From positions 45,726 to 109,725 of the forward strand of contig JAFLBN010000010.1 of the NCBI GenBank assembly GCA_017303395.1: a stretch of DNA of 64,000 nucleotides. The letters run 5' to 3'. The notes under the pieces are model-generated. The model was not told the origin of the DNA and did no database searches. It saw only the letters and a list, made by a program, of their open reading frames with translations. This DNA is from Chitinophagales bacterium (GTDB lineage Bacteria; Bacteroidota; Bacteroidia; Chitinophagales; Chitinophagaceae). Both the position numbers and the translations under genes were made by a program. This document shows, piece by piece, positions 8,022 to 16,812 of the stretch (within the stretch, counting starts at the first letter, position 1; each line of letters opens with the position of its first letter).

Positions 8022-8966
8022 CTATGACGCACGGGCAAGCCTTTGCGGGTAGTTTTTCACATCTTGCAGGTGCTGTTGCAACGGGCGGATGAGGCTTTGC
8101 TGCGCAGCGGGTTTCATACGGCGGAAATTGGCCTCACGGATGCGGAGTGCTTCGGGTGGCAGATGAGCAAGCTGCGGGTCGAGGTGGAGATAGGTTTGCC
8201 AGCGGCGAGTGGTTTCGGCATCCTGCTCGGTTTCAGGCTCGATTTGGTTACAAACGGTTACGGAATTTTCGGGTGGGGGTGGTTGTAACATTTCGGGCAA
8301 TTGGTCTGTAAGCATACCGTCATTGTATTTCGGATTGGTAAGATAATCTGCAGGCAGGTGCGGAAACATTTTAAAGAAAGCATCCACATCGCGCTGATAT
8401 GCTTCTTCATAACCAGGTTCGCCACGATAATATACTTGTTGAGAGTCGGGTGTTTGGGGTTCGGTTTGCACAGGTTTTGTGGTTACCGCATCGGCAGGGG
8501 GCTTTTGGATTGTGGGTTGTGTTGTATGTGCAGGTTGTTCTGCGGGTTGAATTTTCTCTTTGTATTTATTGGCTGCCAGTTTGCTATCGAGGTCTATAGC
8601 GCGGATGATGGCATAAGGGCTTACGTCATCATACACTTCCTGAATGGTGTCCTTCAGGCGTATGTGTTTCTTTACCTGCATCTTGCCGAGTATGATTTTT
8701 GCCAATGCCTCGCGCCTTTGCTGCAGGGTGCATATTTCTTCTTTGATGCGCTGTGTGGCAGTTGCTTCCAGCTCTGCGGCGGCTTTTTCGCGTAGTGGCT
8801 GCAATATGCTATTGATAGTTTGCTGAATATGTGGTTTGTTCAGTAATCGGGTGGCAGCTGTGCGCAGGGCTTCGCCAGTGGCATCGGGGTAGGCGGCAAG
8901 GTAGGCTTGTGTTTTGTTGCCGTGGCGAATCATTTCGCGGACGAAGATTTCATGTTGCGGTTTCAT
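8022..8966 (-). CDS. Orphan terminase-small-subunit-like DNA-binding protein
   Basis: The first ~55 residues of this 314-residue protein read like the helix-turn-helix of phage terminase small subunits: HEIFVREMIRHGNKTQAYLA, AAYPDATGEALRTAATRLL and NKPHIQQTI. A helical region follows (~60-130, TATQRIKEEICTLQQRREAL and LAKIILGK). After it comes a low-complexity Pro/Gln/Thr linker (~140-175) and a basic C-terminus. No large terminase, portal or capsid gene is near. It may be a domesticated phage-derived DNA binder or a relic. It stands alone with its own -7 box. Confidence 0.65.
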   Translation of the reverse strand: MKPQHEIFVREMIRHGNKTQAYLAAYPDATGEALRTAATRLLNKPHIQQTINSILQPLREKAAAELEATATQRIKEEICTLQQRREALAKIILGKMQVKKHIRLKDTIQEVYDDVSPYAIIRAIDLDSKLAANKYKEKIQPAEQPAHTTQPTIQKPPADAVTTKPVQTEPQTPDSQQVYYRGEPGYEEAYQRDVDAFFKMFPHLPADYLTNPKYNDGMLTDQLPEMLQPPPPENSVTVCNQIEPETEQDAETTRRWQTYLHLDPQLAHLPPEALRIREANFRRMKPAAQQSLIRPLQQHLQDVKNYPQRLARAS

Positions 8967-8989
8967 GGGATAAACAGGTTTTATTATAG

Positions 8990-8997
8990 CAAAAATA
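8990..8997 (-). promoter_or_regulatory. -7 promoter box TATTTTTG for the terminase-like gene
   Basis: An exact TAnnTTTG match on the minus strand, 23 bp before the ATG at 8966, implying a leader of roughly 15-20 nt. Confidence 0.5.
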
Positions 8998-9134
8998 CGA
9001 AAATTTGAGTTTATATGTTGTTGATTGTGTCTTTTTGATAGGATTGATAAATCTTGCTATTTACAATTTGATGACAATGTGTGCGGCGAAGCAATGGCAT
9101 TTCATCCATAGCTTTATGATAGAAGACTGAGGCA

Positions 9135-9827
9135 TTGTTTAATTATATCCCCATAGCTACGGCACTATTCTGCGCTTTCTTTTTTGTTGAGCTCTATCAA
9201 CATTGGCGCAAACATCCGCAATCGCTGCACATACTGTGGTGGACGGTTGGCATATTCTTTTATGGTGCAGGCACTGTTACAGAAAGCATACATGCATTGA
9301 TAGGATACTATCCGCTAAACTTCAGGTTGTGGTATATACTGGGCGCTATTATGGGCGCTGCACCGTTGGCACAGGGCACGGTATATCTGTTGCTGAAAAG
9401 GCGCACGGCGCATGTACTATCAGCAGTGCTGCTTGCAGTTATGATGATAGCATCTGTATCTGTAATGCTATCGCCATTGAAACCAATCAGCGAAACGAAT
9501 GGCAGGTTGGGCGGCAAGCTGCTTGAGTGGACTTTTATTCGCGGCATCACACCGTTTCTGAATATTTATGCTTTTATATTTCTGGTTGGTGGAGCTATCT
9601 ATTCTGCCATACAGTATTATAAAACCGTGATAGACAAGACCAAATTCTGGGGGAATGTATTGATAGCCATTGGCGGATTGTTGCCGGGTATTGGTGGTGC
9701 TGCCTCAAAGTTCGGGCATATACAAGTGTTGTATGTTACAGAGTTTATAGGCATATGCCTGATACACGCGGGCTACCAGAAAATGAAGGAAAGTAATGCG
9801 CCATCTATACATGCTAACCAGCAATAG
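9135..9827 (+). CDS. Multi-spanning membrane protein of unknown function
   Basis: The 230-residue protein is almost wholly hydrophobic, with about seven segments alternating with short polar loops (for example WWTVGIFFYGAGTVTESIHA and FIFLVGGAIYSAIQYY). The start is a TTG at 9135: an in-frame stop lies at 9120 and the next ATG would remove three helices. The seven-helix pattern resembles small sensory or histidine-kinase-like membrane domains, but there is no partner domain and no recognisable active site. Confidence 0.65.
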   Translation: MFNYIPIATALFCAFFFVELYQHWRKHPQSLHILWWTVGIFFYGAGTVTESIHALIGYYPLNFRLWYILGAIMGAAPLAQGTVYLLLKRRTAHVLSAVLLAVMMIASVSVMLSPLKPISETNGRLGGKLLEWTFIRGITPFLNIYAFIFLVGGAIYSAIQYYKTVIDKTKFWGNVLIAIGGLLPGIGGAASKFGHIQVLYVTEFIGICLIHAGYQKMKESNAPSIHANQQ

Positions 9828-9859
9828 TTTTTTCGTAGATTCATAAAAAAATATAGCCT

Positions 9860-10624
9860 ATGAATCGCATTCTGCTGTTGCTATTATTATTTCCTGTATT
9901 GGCTTTTGCACAAACATCAGGATTTATCAAGCCGGACTATGCAGAGATAGAAAAAGCCATTGCCAATAAAGAGTCTGCTTATTACTATCCTCCATTGCTG
10001 AAAAGGTATAAAGCCAACGATACTACCCTTAAAAAAGATGAGTACAAGTATCTGTACTATGGCAATCACTTTTATGATAACACTACTGGTATTGATGCAG
10101 GCGATGATACTGTTACCACAAACAGGTTGCGTGTAATAGACAATAAGGATAGCCTGAGTGTAGAAGAGCATAAAGAACGAATTGCACTATACAAGAAATT
10201 GTTAGACAAGCATCCATTCAGTATGGAAGATATGGACCAGATTTATATCTCAGCCAAGATTATCAAGGATAGCGTGAATACTAAAATATACCTGCATAAA
10301 CTGAGGAAACTTGTATCTGTAATAATGAGTACCGGAGATGGCAAAACAGATGAAACTGGCCTGCATGTACTTGCTGTGCCAGATGAGTATTTTATGTTGA
10401 AAGTATTGGGATATAGATTTGGAGGCTCGCAAAAATTAACTCCTCACCCATGCGATTACCTGACGGTAAAATCAAATAAAGACAATGTACAGGGCGTGTA
10501 TTTTGACGTAACACAAATGATGGCATCACTAGAGAAGATGTTGATGGGTGAAGGGGTAGGCAAGGATTTTTTGAAGATGCTGGAAGAAGAGGACAAAAAA
10601 TCGAAAACAAAAAAGAAGAAATAA
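9860..10624 (+). CDS. DUF4919 family secreted protein
   Basis: The 254-residue product has a clear signal peptide (MNRILLLLLLFPVLAFAQ). The mature protein opens FIKPDYAEIEKAIANKESAY and contains KRYKANDTTLKKDEYKYLYY, the arrangement typical of DUF4919 proteins. It is expected in the periplasm; function is unknown. The C-terminus is a run of Lys/Glu/Asp. A strong hairpin with a T-tract follows the stop codon. Confidence 0.75.
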   Translation: MNRILLLLLLFPVLAFAQTSGFIKPDYAEIEKAIANKESAYYYPPLLKRYKANDTTLKKDEYKYLYYGNHFYDNTTGIDAGDDTVTTNRLRVIDNKDSLSVEEHKERIALYKKLLDKHPFSMEDMDQIYISAKIIKDSVNTKIYLHKLRKLVSVIMSTGDGKTDETGLHVLAVPDEYFMLKVLGYRFGGSQKLTPHPCDYLTVKSNKDNVQGVYFDVTQMMASLEKMLMGEGVGKDFLKMLEEEDKKSKTKKKK

Positions 10625-10629
10625 AAAAA

Positions 10630-10656
10630 GCGGGATGATTCATCCCGCTTTTTTTA
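10630..10656. terminator. Bidirectional intrinsic terminator
   Basis: An 8 bp stem GCGGGATG/CATCCCGC with loop ATT, flanked by A7 and T8. It sits between the convergent DUF4919 and ccmF genes and can serve both. Confidence 0.85.
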
Positions 10657-10676
10657 TTGAACTATGTTATTGCGCA

Positions 10677-13169
10677 CTATGCAGTGGCAGCTTTTTCTTT
10701 TTCCTTTTTTGTAATCCTGTTTACCATTGCCAGGAAGAAACCGAGGCTCATAATGATAACACCCAGCCATACCAGATTAATGTAAGGGAATATCAGTGCC
10801 TTCATTACGATATAGTCATCATCGGCAGATGATTGTTTTATTGTCAGCTCTACTGCTTTATCATCGGGGATGATGTTTTCCAGACGTGCATACAGGTTGG
10901 ATGCTTTCAGTGTGTCTGTTACCTGATAAGCATACTGGCCGCGTATGTAATAGATAGGATGCAGTGTATCTGTGATGCCATTTGTATTGTAAGCAAACAC
11001 AGTAGCGCTAACTGCTACATCGCCCGGCTGATGCGGATATGCGTTTGCATCAACATTCGGGTTGAGTCCTGCGAAAATCAGGTAGCCGTCATTAGTAAAC
11101 ACAGTATCACCCTCGTGTACCTTGTGCGATTTGAATTGAGATGTATCATCTTTCTTCATCTTCGGGTCGTAGGCTTTGGTTACGTAGGTGAAGATATCGC
11201 GCGTCAGGTAGTGCTTAGAATCCGGGTTAGGACTCATGCTGTTTTCTTCCATGCCCTTAGCATTTACAAATGCATCCGGATAAAGTGTGAAAGATTCTTT
11301 GAGTTCTTTTGTTGCCGTATCGCGGCGCTCGTAGGCTACTTTGTAGAATATACGCGGGTCGTTTTCGGCAGTAGAGTCGCCGAGGAAAGTAGCAGTGTAT
11401 TCGCCCATAACAACAGGGTTGTTTTTGTAGAGCAATACATTCTCCATGCTTTCGCGTGCATTTTCAGATGCGTTCTTTTTACCAAAGTCCATCATGATGC
11501 CCATTGTATTGATAGACATTACCTCTTTGTTGTAAGAAGAGAATAGCACACCCAATATGAATACACCGAAGCCAAAGTGCGTTGATGCCGCACCCAGTTT
11601 TTTGATTTGTCCCTTTTGTACTTTGATGGCGTAGTATATCATACCAACAATGGTATAGTTGCAACCAAATAACAGAGTGATGTAGCGTGCATCGCCGATA
11701 CGCTCTGTATATGCCATGACAGCAGACAGCACAACAGCTATGCCTGCAGTAAGGCCGAGGCGTTTCAGTACTGTTTTGTTATCGCTTGTTTTGAAGCGCA
11801 GGTAGAGTATAGATGCGGTGAGCAGCGTAATGATAATAGCTACCCACACCTGTATATCGTTGTAGTGTTTTACCACATCGGCAGGTGGTGCTACGTCTTT
11901 GCCTGTTATGGCTTTTGCCAGTGGCGACCATACAGGAATAGAAGTAGTGATGCTGATTTGGAAAGCAGACAACAGCAGAATGAAAGAGCCGATGAACATC
12001 CAGAACTCACGGCTGTTGATGGCTTCTTCTGTTTTTACACGCGGGAAACCCTTCCAACGGTATATCAGCAGACCTATGGCAATTATCATCAGGATACCTA
12101 ATACAACCAGCAAGTGCCAGTAGAGCGCTTTGCCCTCGTCTGTAAATGCGTGCACAGAAGTATCGCCCAGCACACCTGTACGAGTAAGGAATGTAGAATA
12201 CCATACAAACAGGTAGGTAAGCGACATCAGTATTACTGTAATGATGAAAGAGCGGCCTGTAGCTTTAAATATCACGAGTGTGTGCAGCGCAGCTACAAGC
12301 AGCAACCACGGCACGAGCGATGCATTTTCAACAGGATCCCATGCCCAGTAACCGCCGAACGTGAGCGACTCATAAGCCCATGCACCACCCATCATAATAC
12401 CTGTACCCAGAATGCCACCGCAGAAGAGCGACCATACCAATGTAGGTTTTAGCCATTGTTTGTATTCGCCTTTCCATACGGCAGCAATGGTGTATGCAAA
12501 TGGTATAAGTGTAGATGCGAAACCGAGGAACAGGATAGGCGGGTGGATAACCATCCAATAGTTTTGGAGTAATATGTTCAGCCCCTTACCATCTTTGATG
12601 GAAGCCAGATAGTTGGGTTGGGAGAAGATTGGCGCATCCTGCATTTGTGTGCGCAGGAGGATGAACGGATCGCTACCGATTTTTATATCTGGGCCGAAGT
12701 AGAAGCCCAGAAGCATACTAGCCAGTGCCACCTGTACCAGCGATATCACCGTCATGACACGGCTTTCAAGACCTTTGGCGGTGAACATCACAATCAACCC
12801 CAATACACAATGCCATATAGACCACAGCAGGAAGCTACCTTCCTGGCCTTCCCAGAAACAAGAAAGCAGGTATTTGGGAGAGAGCGACAAATCTGAATGT
12901 CGCCAAACATAGAAATATTCGAAGTAGTGATTTTGAATAATATAGAAGAGTGTAAAAAACACACCGGCAGTAGCCGCACTGTGTATTACAAAGCTGTTGC
13001 GGCCCAGCAACAACCAACTACGGCTGCTTGTCAGGTCTTTGTTTTCGGTAGCTGCAGCACGCCAGTAAGTAAAGGTGCCGAACAGCGCCATTACAAAAGA
13101 TAGTATTGCAAAAAAATGGCCGAGTTTCCCCGGCGCGAGATGTTCTCCTATAAATTGTACTTGTTCCAA
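10677..13169 (-). CDS. ccmF: Cytochrome c maturation heme lyase CcmF/CcsA
   Basis: The 830-residue polytopic membrane protein carries family signatures: FWEGQEGSFLLW near residue 106 and the WWD heme-handling motif GGYWAWDPVENASLVPWL near 273-290. Conserved histidines lie in WMVIHPPILFLG and DTSVHAFTDEG. A large periplasmic domain (~560-790) precedes the last helix. CcmF transfers heme from CcmE to the CxxCH sites of apocytochromes on the outer face of the inner membrane. It lies 58 bp downstream of ccmE, and that gap contains the dispersed TTGAT repeat. Other ccm genes are outside this window. Confidence 0.93.
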   Translation of the reverse strand: MEQVQFIGEHLAPGKLGHFFAILSFVMALFGTFTYWRAAATENKDLTSSRSWLLLGRNSFVIHSAATAGVFFTLFYIIQNHYFEYFYVWRHSDLSLSPKYLLSCFWEGQEGSFLLWSIWHCVLGLIVMFTAKGLESRVMTVISLVQVALASMLLGFYFGPDIKIGSDPFILLRTQMQDAPIFSQPNYLASIKDGKGLNILLQNYWMVIHPPILFLGFASTLIPFAYTIAAVWKGEYKQWLKPTLVWSLFCGGILGTGIMMGGAWAYESLTFGGYWAWDPVENASLVPWLLLVAALHTLVIFKATGRSFIITVILMSLTYLFVWYSTFLTRTGVLGDTSVHAFTDEGKALYWHLLVVLGILMIIAIGLLIYRWKGFPRVKTEEAINSREFWMFIGSFILLLSAFQISITTSIPVWSPLAKAITGKDVAPPADVVKHYNDIQVWVAIIITLLTASILYLRFKTSDNKTVLKRLGLTAGIAVVLSAVMAYTERIGDARYITLLFGCNYTIVGMIYYAIKVQKGQIKKLGAASTHFGFGVFILGVLFSSYNKEVMSINTMGIMMDFGKKNASENARESMENVLLYKNNPVVMGEYTATFLGDSTAENDPRIFYKVAYERRDTATKELKESFTLYPDAFVNAKGMEENSMSPNPDSKHYLTRDIFTYVTKAYDPKMKKDDTSQFKSHKVHEGDTVFTNDGYLIFAGLNPNVDANAYPHQPGDVAVSATVFAYNTNGITDTLHPIYYIRGQYAYQVTDTLKASNLYARLENIIPDDKAVELTIKQSSADDDYIVMKALIFPYINLVWLGVIIMSLGFFLAMVNRITKKEKEKAATA

Positions 13170-13170
13170 A

Positions 13171-13200
13171 GTTGATGCGTTGACTTGTTGAATAGTTGAT
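13171..13200. repeat. Dispersed intergenic repeat, copy 2
   Basis: GTTGATGCGTTGACTTGTTG then AATAGTTGAT, in the 58 bp gap between ccmE and ccmF. Confidence 0.6.
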
Positions 13201-13227
13201 AAGGGTTTAGATAGTAGTATTCAGCTA

Positions 13228-13623
13228 CTAACTCGCGTTCCCTATTACTACCTGGTCGTTCTGGTATTTAGAAGGACACTTCATTTGTATTTTATTGCAA
13301 CGGAAAGCATCGCCCTGCATAGTGCCCGTCATCACAATCTGTTCAGATTTTTCGATGTCTGTAGGCTTTGCACCGTTGAATACTACTTTGCTCAGGTTGC
13401 CCGCTTTGTCTTTTACGTAAAAAGTGCAGTGGTTAGGGTCTTTTACAGGGTCGTACTCGAAAGGTTTGCTATTGTCCAGAAAGCCGATAACATGGTATTG
13501 CTTGCCCGGCTCTTTGGATGCAGAAGCAAAAGTCTCGTACGTGCTGAAATCTGCAAACTGTGAAACGATGATAGTAACCGCAGCGGCTACCAAAACCAAC
13601 AGAATGATGTGCGTCCTTTTCAT
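13228..13623 (-). CDS. ccmE: CcmE heme chaperone, CxxxY type
   Basis: This 131-residue protein has a single N-terminal membrane anchor (HIILLVLVAAAVTIIVSQF) and a small OB-fold periplasmic domain (YHVIGFLD, FYVKDKAGN, IVMTGTMQGDAF). CcmE holds heme covalently before CcmF passes it to cytochrome c. The classic proteobacterial enzyme uses the His of HxxxY. Here the equivalent position is CPSKY (Cys116 to Tyr120), the CxxxY variant described for archaea and some sulfate reducers. It is the first gene of the ccmE-ccmF operon. Confidence 0.9.
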   Translation of the reverse strand: MKRTHIILLVLVAAAVTIIVSQFADFSTYETFASASKEPGKQYHVIGFLDNSKPFEYDPVKDPNHCTFYVKDKAGNLSKVVFNGAKPTDIEKSEQIVMTGTMQGDAFRCNKIQMKCPSKYQNDQVVIGNAS

Positions 13624-13637
13624 AAAAACCTACCTGT

Positions 13638-13693
13638 TTATACCCTGAAACAGAATAGCAAATGGCCATTTTGCCTCAGGCTATGCAAAGTTA
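13638..13693 (-). promoter_or_regulatory. ccmE promoter with a palindromic leader
   Basis: On the minus strand a -7 box TAACTTTG (13686-13693) precedes ccmE by about 62 bp. The leader holds nested inverted repeats, outer CCTGA/TCAGG and inner GCAAA-TGGCCA-TTTTGC, which could fold in the RNA or serve as an operator. Confidence 0.45.
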
Positions 13694-13794
13694 AGCCTAA
13701 AAGCACTAAAAACTGATTTATAGATAAAGATTAAGTATTTATAGAAACCACCTTAATATATGACGAAAGTTATGGTTTGATAGTTGAGAAACCC

Positions 13795-13802
13795 TAATTT
13801 TG
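13795..13802 (+). promoter_or_regulatory. -7 promoter box TAATTTTG for the ureohydrolase gene
   Basis: Exact TAnnTTTG match 23 bp before the ATG at 13826. It overlaps the in-frame TTG-initiated extension, which argues for the ATG start. Confidence 0.5.
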
Positions 13803-13825
13803 CGCCTCAAATTAAAACAAAGACA

Positions 13826-14872
13826 ATGACTGACCTTTCTCAGTTCGACCCCAATTCCGTAGGACTGAAATCAAACAACATTTTCGGGCTTCCTTTTAAG
13901 GAAGAAGATGCACAACTGGTATTGCTGCCTGTACCTTGGGAAGTAACCGTATCTTACAGAAACGGAACATCACGTGGGCCTGAACATATATTTGATTCTT
14001 CGATGCAGGTAGACCTGTACGATCCGGATGTTATGGACGGATGGAAGAAAGGTTTCTATATGCTGCCTGTTGACAAGGTGATAAAGAAGAAGAGCGATTT
14101 TCTGCGTCAGTGTGCAGAGCTTATCATTTCTCATCTGGTAGATGGTGGAGTAGTGGCAGAAAACGAACAACTGTCTGAAAAACTGGAAACAGTAAACGCA
14201 GGCAGCCGCCTGATGATAGACTGGGTAGAGGAGATGACAGGCAACCTGCTGAAAGAAGGCAAGAAAGTAGGCCTGATAGGTGGCGACCACAGCACACCGC
14301 TTGGTTTCATCAGGGCACTCAGCAAAGTACACAGCGACTTTGGTATACTGCAGATAGATGCGCATGCCGACCTGCGTGAGGCTTACGAAGGCTTCACCTA
14401 CTCGCATGCTTCTATTATGTACAACGTACTGAAAGAAGTACCGCAGATGAGCAAACTGGTACAGGTAGGTATTCGTGATTATTGCGATGAAGAACTGCTG
14501 ATAATCCGCCAGAACCCTGACCGTGTGGCTACTTATTTTGATAAAGACATAAAAGAGCAGCAATACGAAGGTGCTACATGGAAACAAATCTGCCAGAACA
14601 TCATCAACGAACTGCCAGAGAAAGTATACATCAGTTTTGACATTGATGGTCTGGACCCGAAACTGTGTCCTAACACGGGTACGCCGGTACCGGGTGGTTT
14701 TGAGATGGACCATATTTTCTACCTCTTCAAGCAACTGCATCAGAGCGGTAAGGAAATCATCGGCTTCGACCTGAATGAGGTTTCTTGCGGTGAGCATGCA
14801 CAGGATGGCATAGACAGTATAGTAGGCGCACGCGTGCTGTATAAGATGTGCAATTTTATGGTTGCCCGCTAA
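13826..14872 (+). CDS. Arginase/agmatinase/formimidoylglutamase family hydrolase
   Basis: The 348-residue protein shows the binuclear manganese signatures of ureohydrolases: LIGGDHSTPLG (His155), LQIDAHADLREAYEG (178-182) and SFDIDGLDPKLCPNTGTPVP near 271. It splits a guanidino or related C-N bond, probably of agmatine or arginine; the exact substrate is not decided by these motifs. The ATG at 13826 was chosen because the upstream TTG reading passes through the promoter box. A TauE/SafE protein gene follows after 38 bp and asnS after that. Confidence 0.88.
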   Translation: MTDLSQFDPNSVGLKSNNIFGLPFKEEDAQLVLLPVPWEVTVSYRNGTSRGPEHIFDSSMQVDLYDPDVMDGWKKGFYMLPVDKVIKKKSDFLRQCAELIISHLVDGGVVAENEQLSEKLETVNAGSRLMIDWVEEMTGNLLKEGKKVGLIGGDHSTPLGFIRALSKVHSDFGILQIDAHADLREAYEGFTYSHASIMYNVLKEVPQMSKLVQVGIRDYCDEELLIIRQNPDRVATYFDKDIKEQQYEGATWKQICQNIINELPEKVYISFDIDGLDPKLCPNTGTPVPGGFEMDHIFYLFKQLHQSGKEIIGFDLNEVSCGEHAQDGIDSIVGARVLYKMCNFMVAR

Positions 14873-14910
14873 GGAGTTTGTATATTACAGCCATTGCACA
14901 AACTAACTAA

Positions 14911-15291
14911 ATGAAGCAAATGAGCCTGACAACCGTATTATTGCTGATGCTGATAGGCGTTATTGCCGGTATGATGAGCAGCCTTGTAGGTATAGGTGGT
15001 GGTGTCATCATAGTACCCGCATTGGTACTGATGTTCGGGCTGAACCAGAAAACTGCGCAAGGCACATCATTGTTGTTGCTATCGCTACCCGTAGCATTTG
15101 CAGGAGCATACAACTACTACAAGGCAGGGCATGCAGATTGGAAGATAGCATTGATACTGGCAGTTACATTTGTAATAGGCGGTTTCTTTGGCAGTAAGAT
15201 AGCATTGGGTTTGGAGGCAAGTGTGGTTAAAAAGATATTCGCGGTATTCATGATAATAATAGCAGTGAAATACCTGTTTTTCGATAAATAA
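14911..15291 (+). CDS. Half-length TauE/SafE-type membrane permease
   Basis: The 126-residue protein has four hydrophobic helices and one copy of the TauE/SafE repeat: LVGIGGGVIIVPALVLMFGL followed by KTAQGTSLLL. Full TauE/SafE exporters are about 250 residues with two such halves. This would be a single half, working as a dimer if functional. The family exports organosulfur or other anions; the substrate is unknown here. It ends 6 bp before asnS. Confidence 0.8.
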   Translation: MKQMSLTTVLLLMLIGVIAGMMSSLVGIGGGVIIVPALVLMFGLNQKTAQGTSLLLLSLPVAFAGAYNYYKAGHADWKIALILAVTFVIGGFFGSKIALGLEASVVKKIFAVFMIIIAVKYLFFDK

Positions 15292-15297
15292 TAACTT

Positions 15298-16731
15298 ATG
15301 TCACGTACGAAGATTAAAGACATTTTACAGAGTGAGCAGGCAGATTATAGTGTAACAGTAAAGGGGTGGGTGCGCTCATTCCGTAATAATCAATTCATAG
15401 CATTGAATGATGGTAGCTGCATGAAAAGCCTACAGGTTGTTGCAGAGCTTGGCAAGTTTGACGACAGCATTCTGAGTAAAATAAATGAAAGCGCTTCGCT
15501 TGCAGTAACGGGTAAAATTGTACTGTCTCAAGGTAAAGGCCAGAAGTATGACCTGATGGCTGAAACAATAGAAGTGCTGGGCGAGTGCGACCCTAACGTA
15601 TACCCACTGCAACTGAAAAACAAACCAAGCCTTGAATACCTGCGCGAAAAAGCGCACCTGCGTTTCCGTACCAATACATTCGGTGCGGTGTTTCGCGTAC
15701 GTCATACACTGGCTTATGCCATTCACAAATTCTTTAACGACAAAGGATTTGTGTACATGCATACACCTATTGTAACGGCGAGCGATGCGGAAGGTGCAGG
15801 CGAAATGTTCCGTGTTACTACACTGCCATTTGACGGTGCACCACGCAACGAAGATGGTACGGTAGATTTCAGGGAAGATTTCTTTGGGCGCAGCACCAAC
15901 CTGACTGTGAGTGGTCAGCTGGAAGCGGAACTTGGTGCAACAGCATTTGGTGAAGTATATACATTCGGGCCTACCTTCCGTGCAGAGAACAGTAATACTG
16001 CTCGCCACCTGGCAGAGTTCTGGATGATTGAACCTGAGGTTGCCTTCAACGACCTGAATGATAACATGGACCTTGCTGAGGAGTTCATCAGGTACGTGAT
16101 AAAATACGCGCTGGATAATAACCGCGAAGACCTGGAGTTTTTGCAACAACGCCTGCTGGACGAAGAAAAACAAAAGCCACAGAACGAGCGTAGCGAAATG
16201 GCATTGCTGGAAAAACTGGAGTTTGTATTGAACAATAAGTTTGAACGCATTACCTATACCGAAGCAATAGATATACTGCTGGATTCTCCTGCATACAAGA
16301 AGAAGAAATTCCAGTATGATGTGAAGTGGGGCATAGATATGCAGAGCGAACACGAGCGCTATCTGGTAGAGAAACACTTTAAGAAACCTGTTATTGTTAC
16401 CAACTATCCTAAGGACATCAAAGCATTCTACATGCGCCAGAACGAAGACGGAAAAACGGTAGCAGCGATGGATATACTTGCACCGGGTATCGGTGAAATA
16501 GTTGGTGGTTCGCAAAGGGAAGAACGTCTGGAAAAACTGGAGCAGCGTATGGCAGAGATGCATATACCTGCTGAAGAGCTATACTGGTATCTGGATACGC
16601 GCCGCTTTGGTACAGTGCCGCATGCAGGCTTCGGGCTTGGCTTTGAGCGCCTTGTGTTGTTTGTAACAGGTATGACCAACATCCGCGACGTAATACCTTT
16701 TCCACGTACGCCGAAGAATGCAGAGTTCTAG
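15298..16731 (+). CDS. asnS: Asparaginyl-tRNA synthetase
   Basis: The 477-residue class IIb synthetase begins with an OB-fold anticodon-binding domain ([20 protein letters not shown]). The catalytic core has motif 2 around [20 protein letters not shown] (~226-245) and motif 3 [12 protein letters not shown] (~444-455). The AEFWMIEPE signature and the [16 protein letters not shown] loop favour AsnRS over AspRS. It charges tRNA-Asn in the cytoplasm. The stop codon overlaps the start of a dispersed repeat, followed by a terminator hairpin. Confidence 0.95.
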   Translation: MSRTKIKDILQSEQADYSVTVKGWVRSFRNNQFIALNDGSCMKSLQVVAELGKFDDSILSKINESASLAVTGKIVLSQGKGQKYDLMAETIEVLGECDPNVYPLQLKNKPSLEYLREKAHLRFRTNTFGAVFRVRHTLAYAIHKFFNDKGFVYMHTPIVTASDAEGAGEMFRVTTLPFDGAPRNEDGTVDFREDFFGRSTNLTVSGQLEAELGATAFGEVYTFGPTFRAENSNTARHLAEFWMIEPEVAFNDLNDNMDLAEEFIRYVIKYALDNNREDLEFLQQRLLDEEKQKPQNERSEMALLEKLEFVLNNKFERITYTEAIDILLDSPAYKKKKFQYDVKWGIDMQSEHERYLVEKHFKKPVIVTNYPKDIKAFYMRQNEDGKTVAAMDILAPGIGEIVGGSQREERLEKLEQRMAEMHIPAEELYWYLDTRRFGTVPHAGFGLGFERLVLFVTGMTNIRDVIPFPRTPKNAEF

Positions 16732-16763
16732 TTGATTAGTTAATCAGTTGATTAGTTGACTGG
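16731..16763. repeat. Dispersed intergenic repeat, copy 3
   Basis: Starts at the last base of the asnS stop codon: GTTGATTAGTTAATCAGTTG then ATTAGTTGACTGG, before the terminator. Confidence 0.6.
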
Positions 16764-16781
16764 TTATTTATAGATATTATT

Positions 16782-16812
16782 AAGCCACCTTTTCCGGTGG
16801 CTTTCTTTTTTA
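16782..16812. terminator. Intrinsic terminator after asnS
   Basis: Stem AAGCCACC/GGTGGCTT with a six-base loop, followed by a T-rich run. It separates asnS from the convergent adhesin gene. Confidence 0.8.

Noticed and set aside
8022-9827. Prophage region around the terminase-like gene
   Set aside because: No portal, head, tail, lysis, integrase or attachment repeats are present; the neighbours are ordinary membrane and DUF proteins.
15430-16563. 377-residue minus-strand open reading frame inside asnS
   Set aside because: It is antisense to a clear asparaginyl-tRNA synthetase, with the Cys/His/Phe-rich composition of a shadow frame.
16732-16763. CRISPR array suspicion from short tandem units
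   Set aside because: The units are 8-10 bases, degenerate and have no spacers; no cas gene is in the window.
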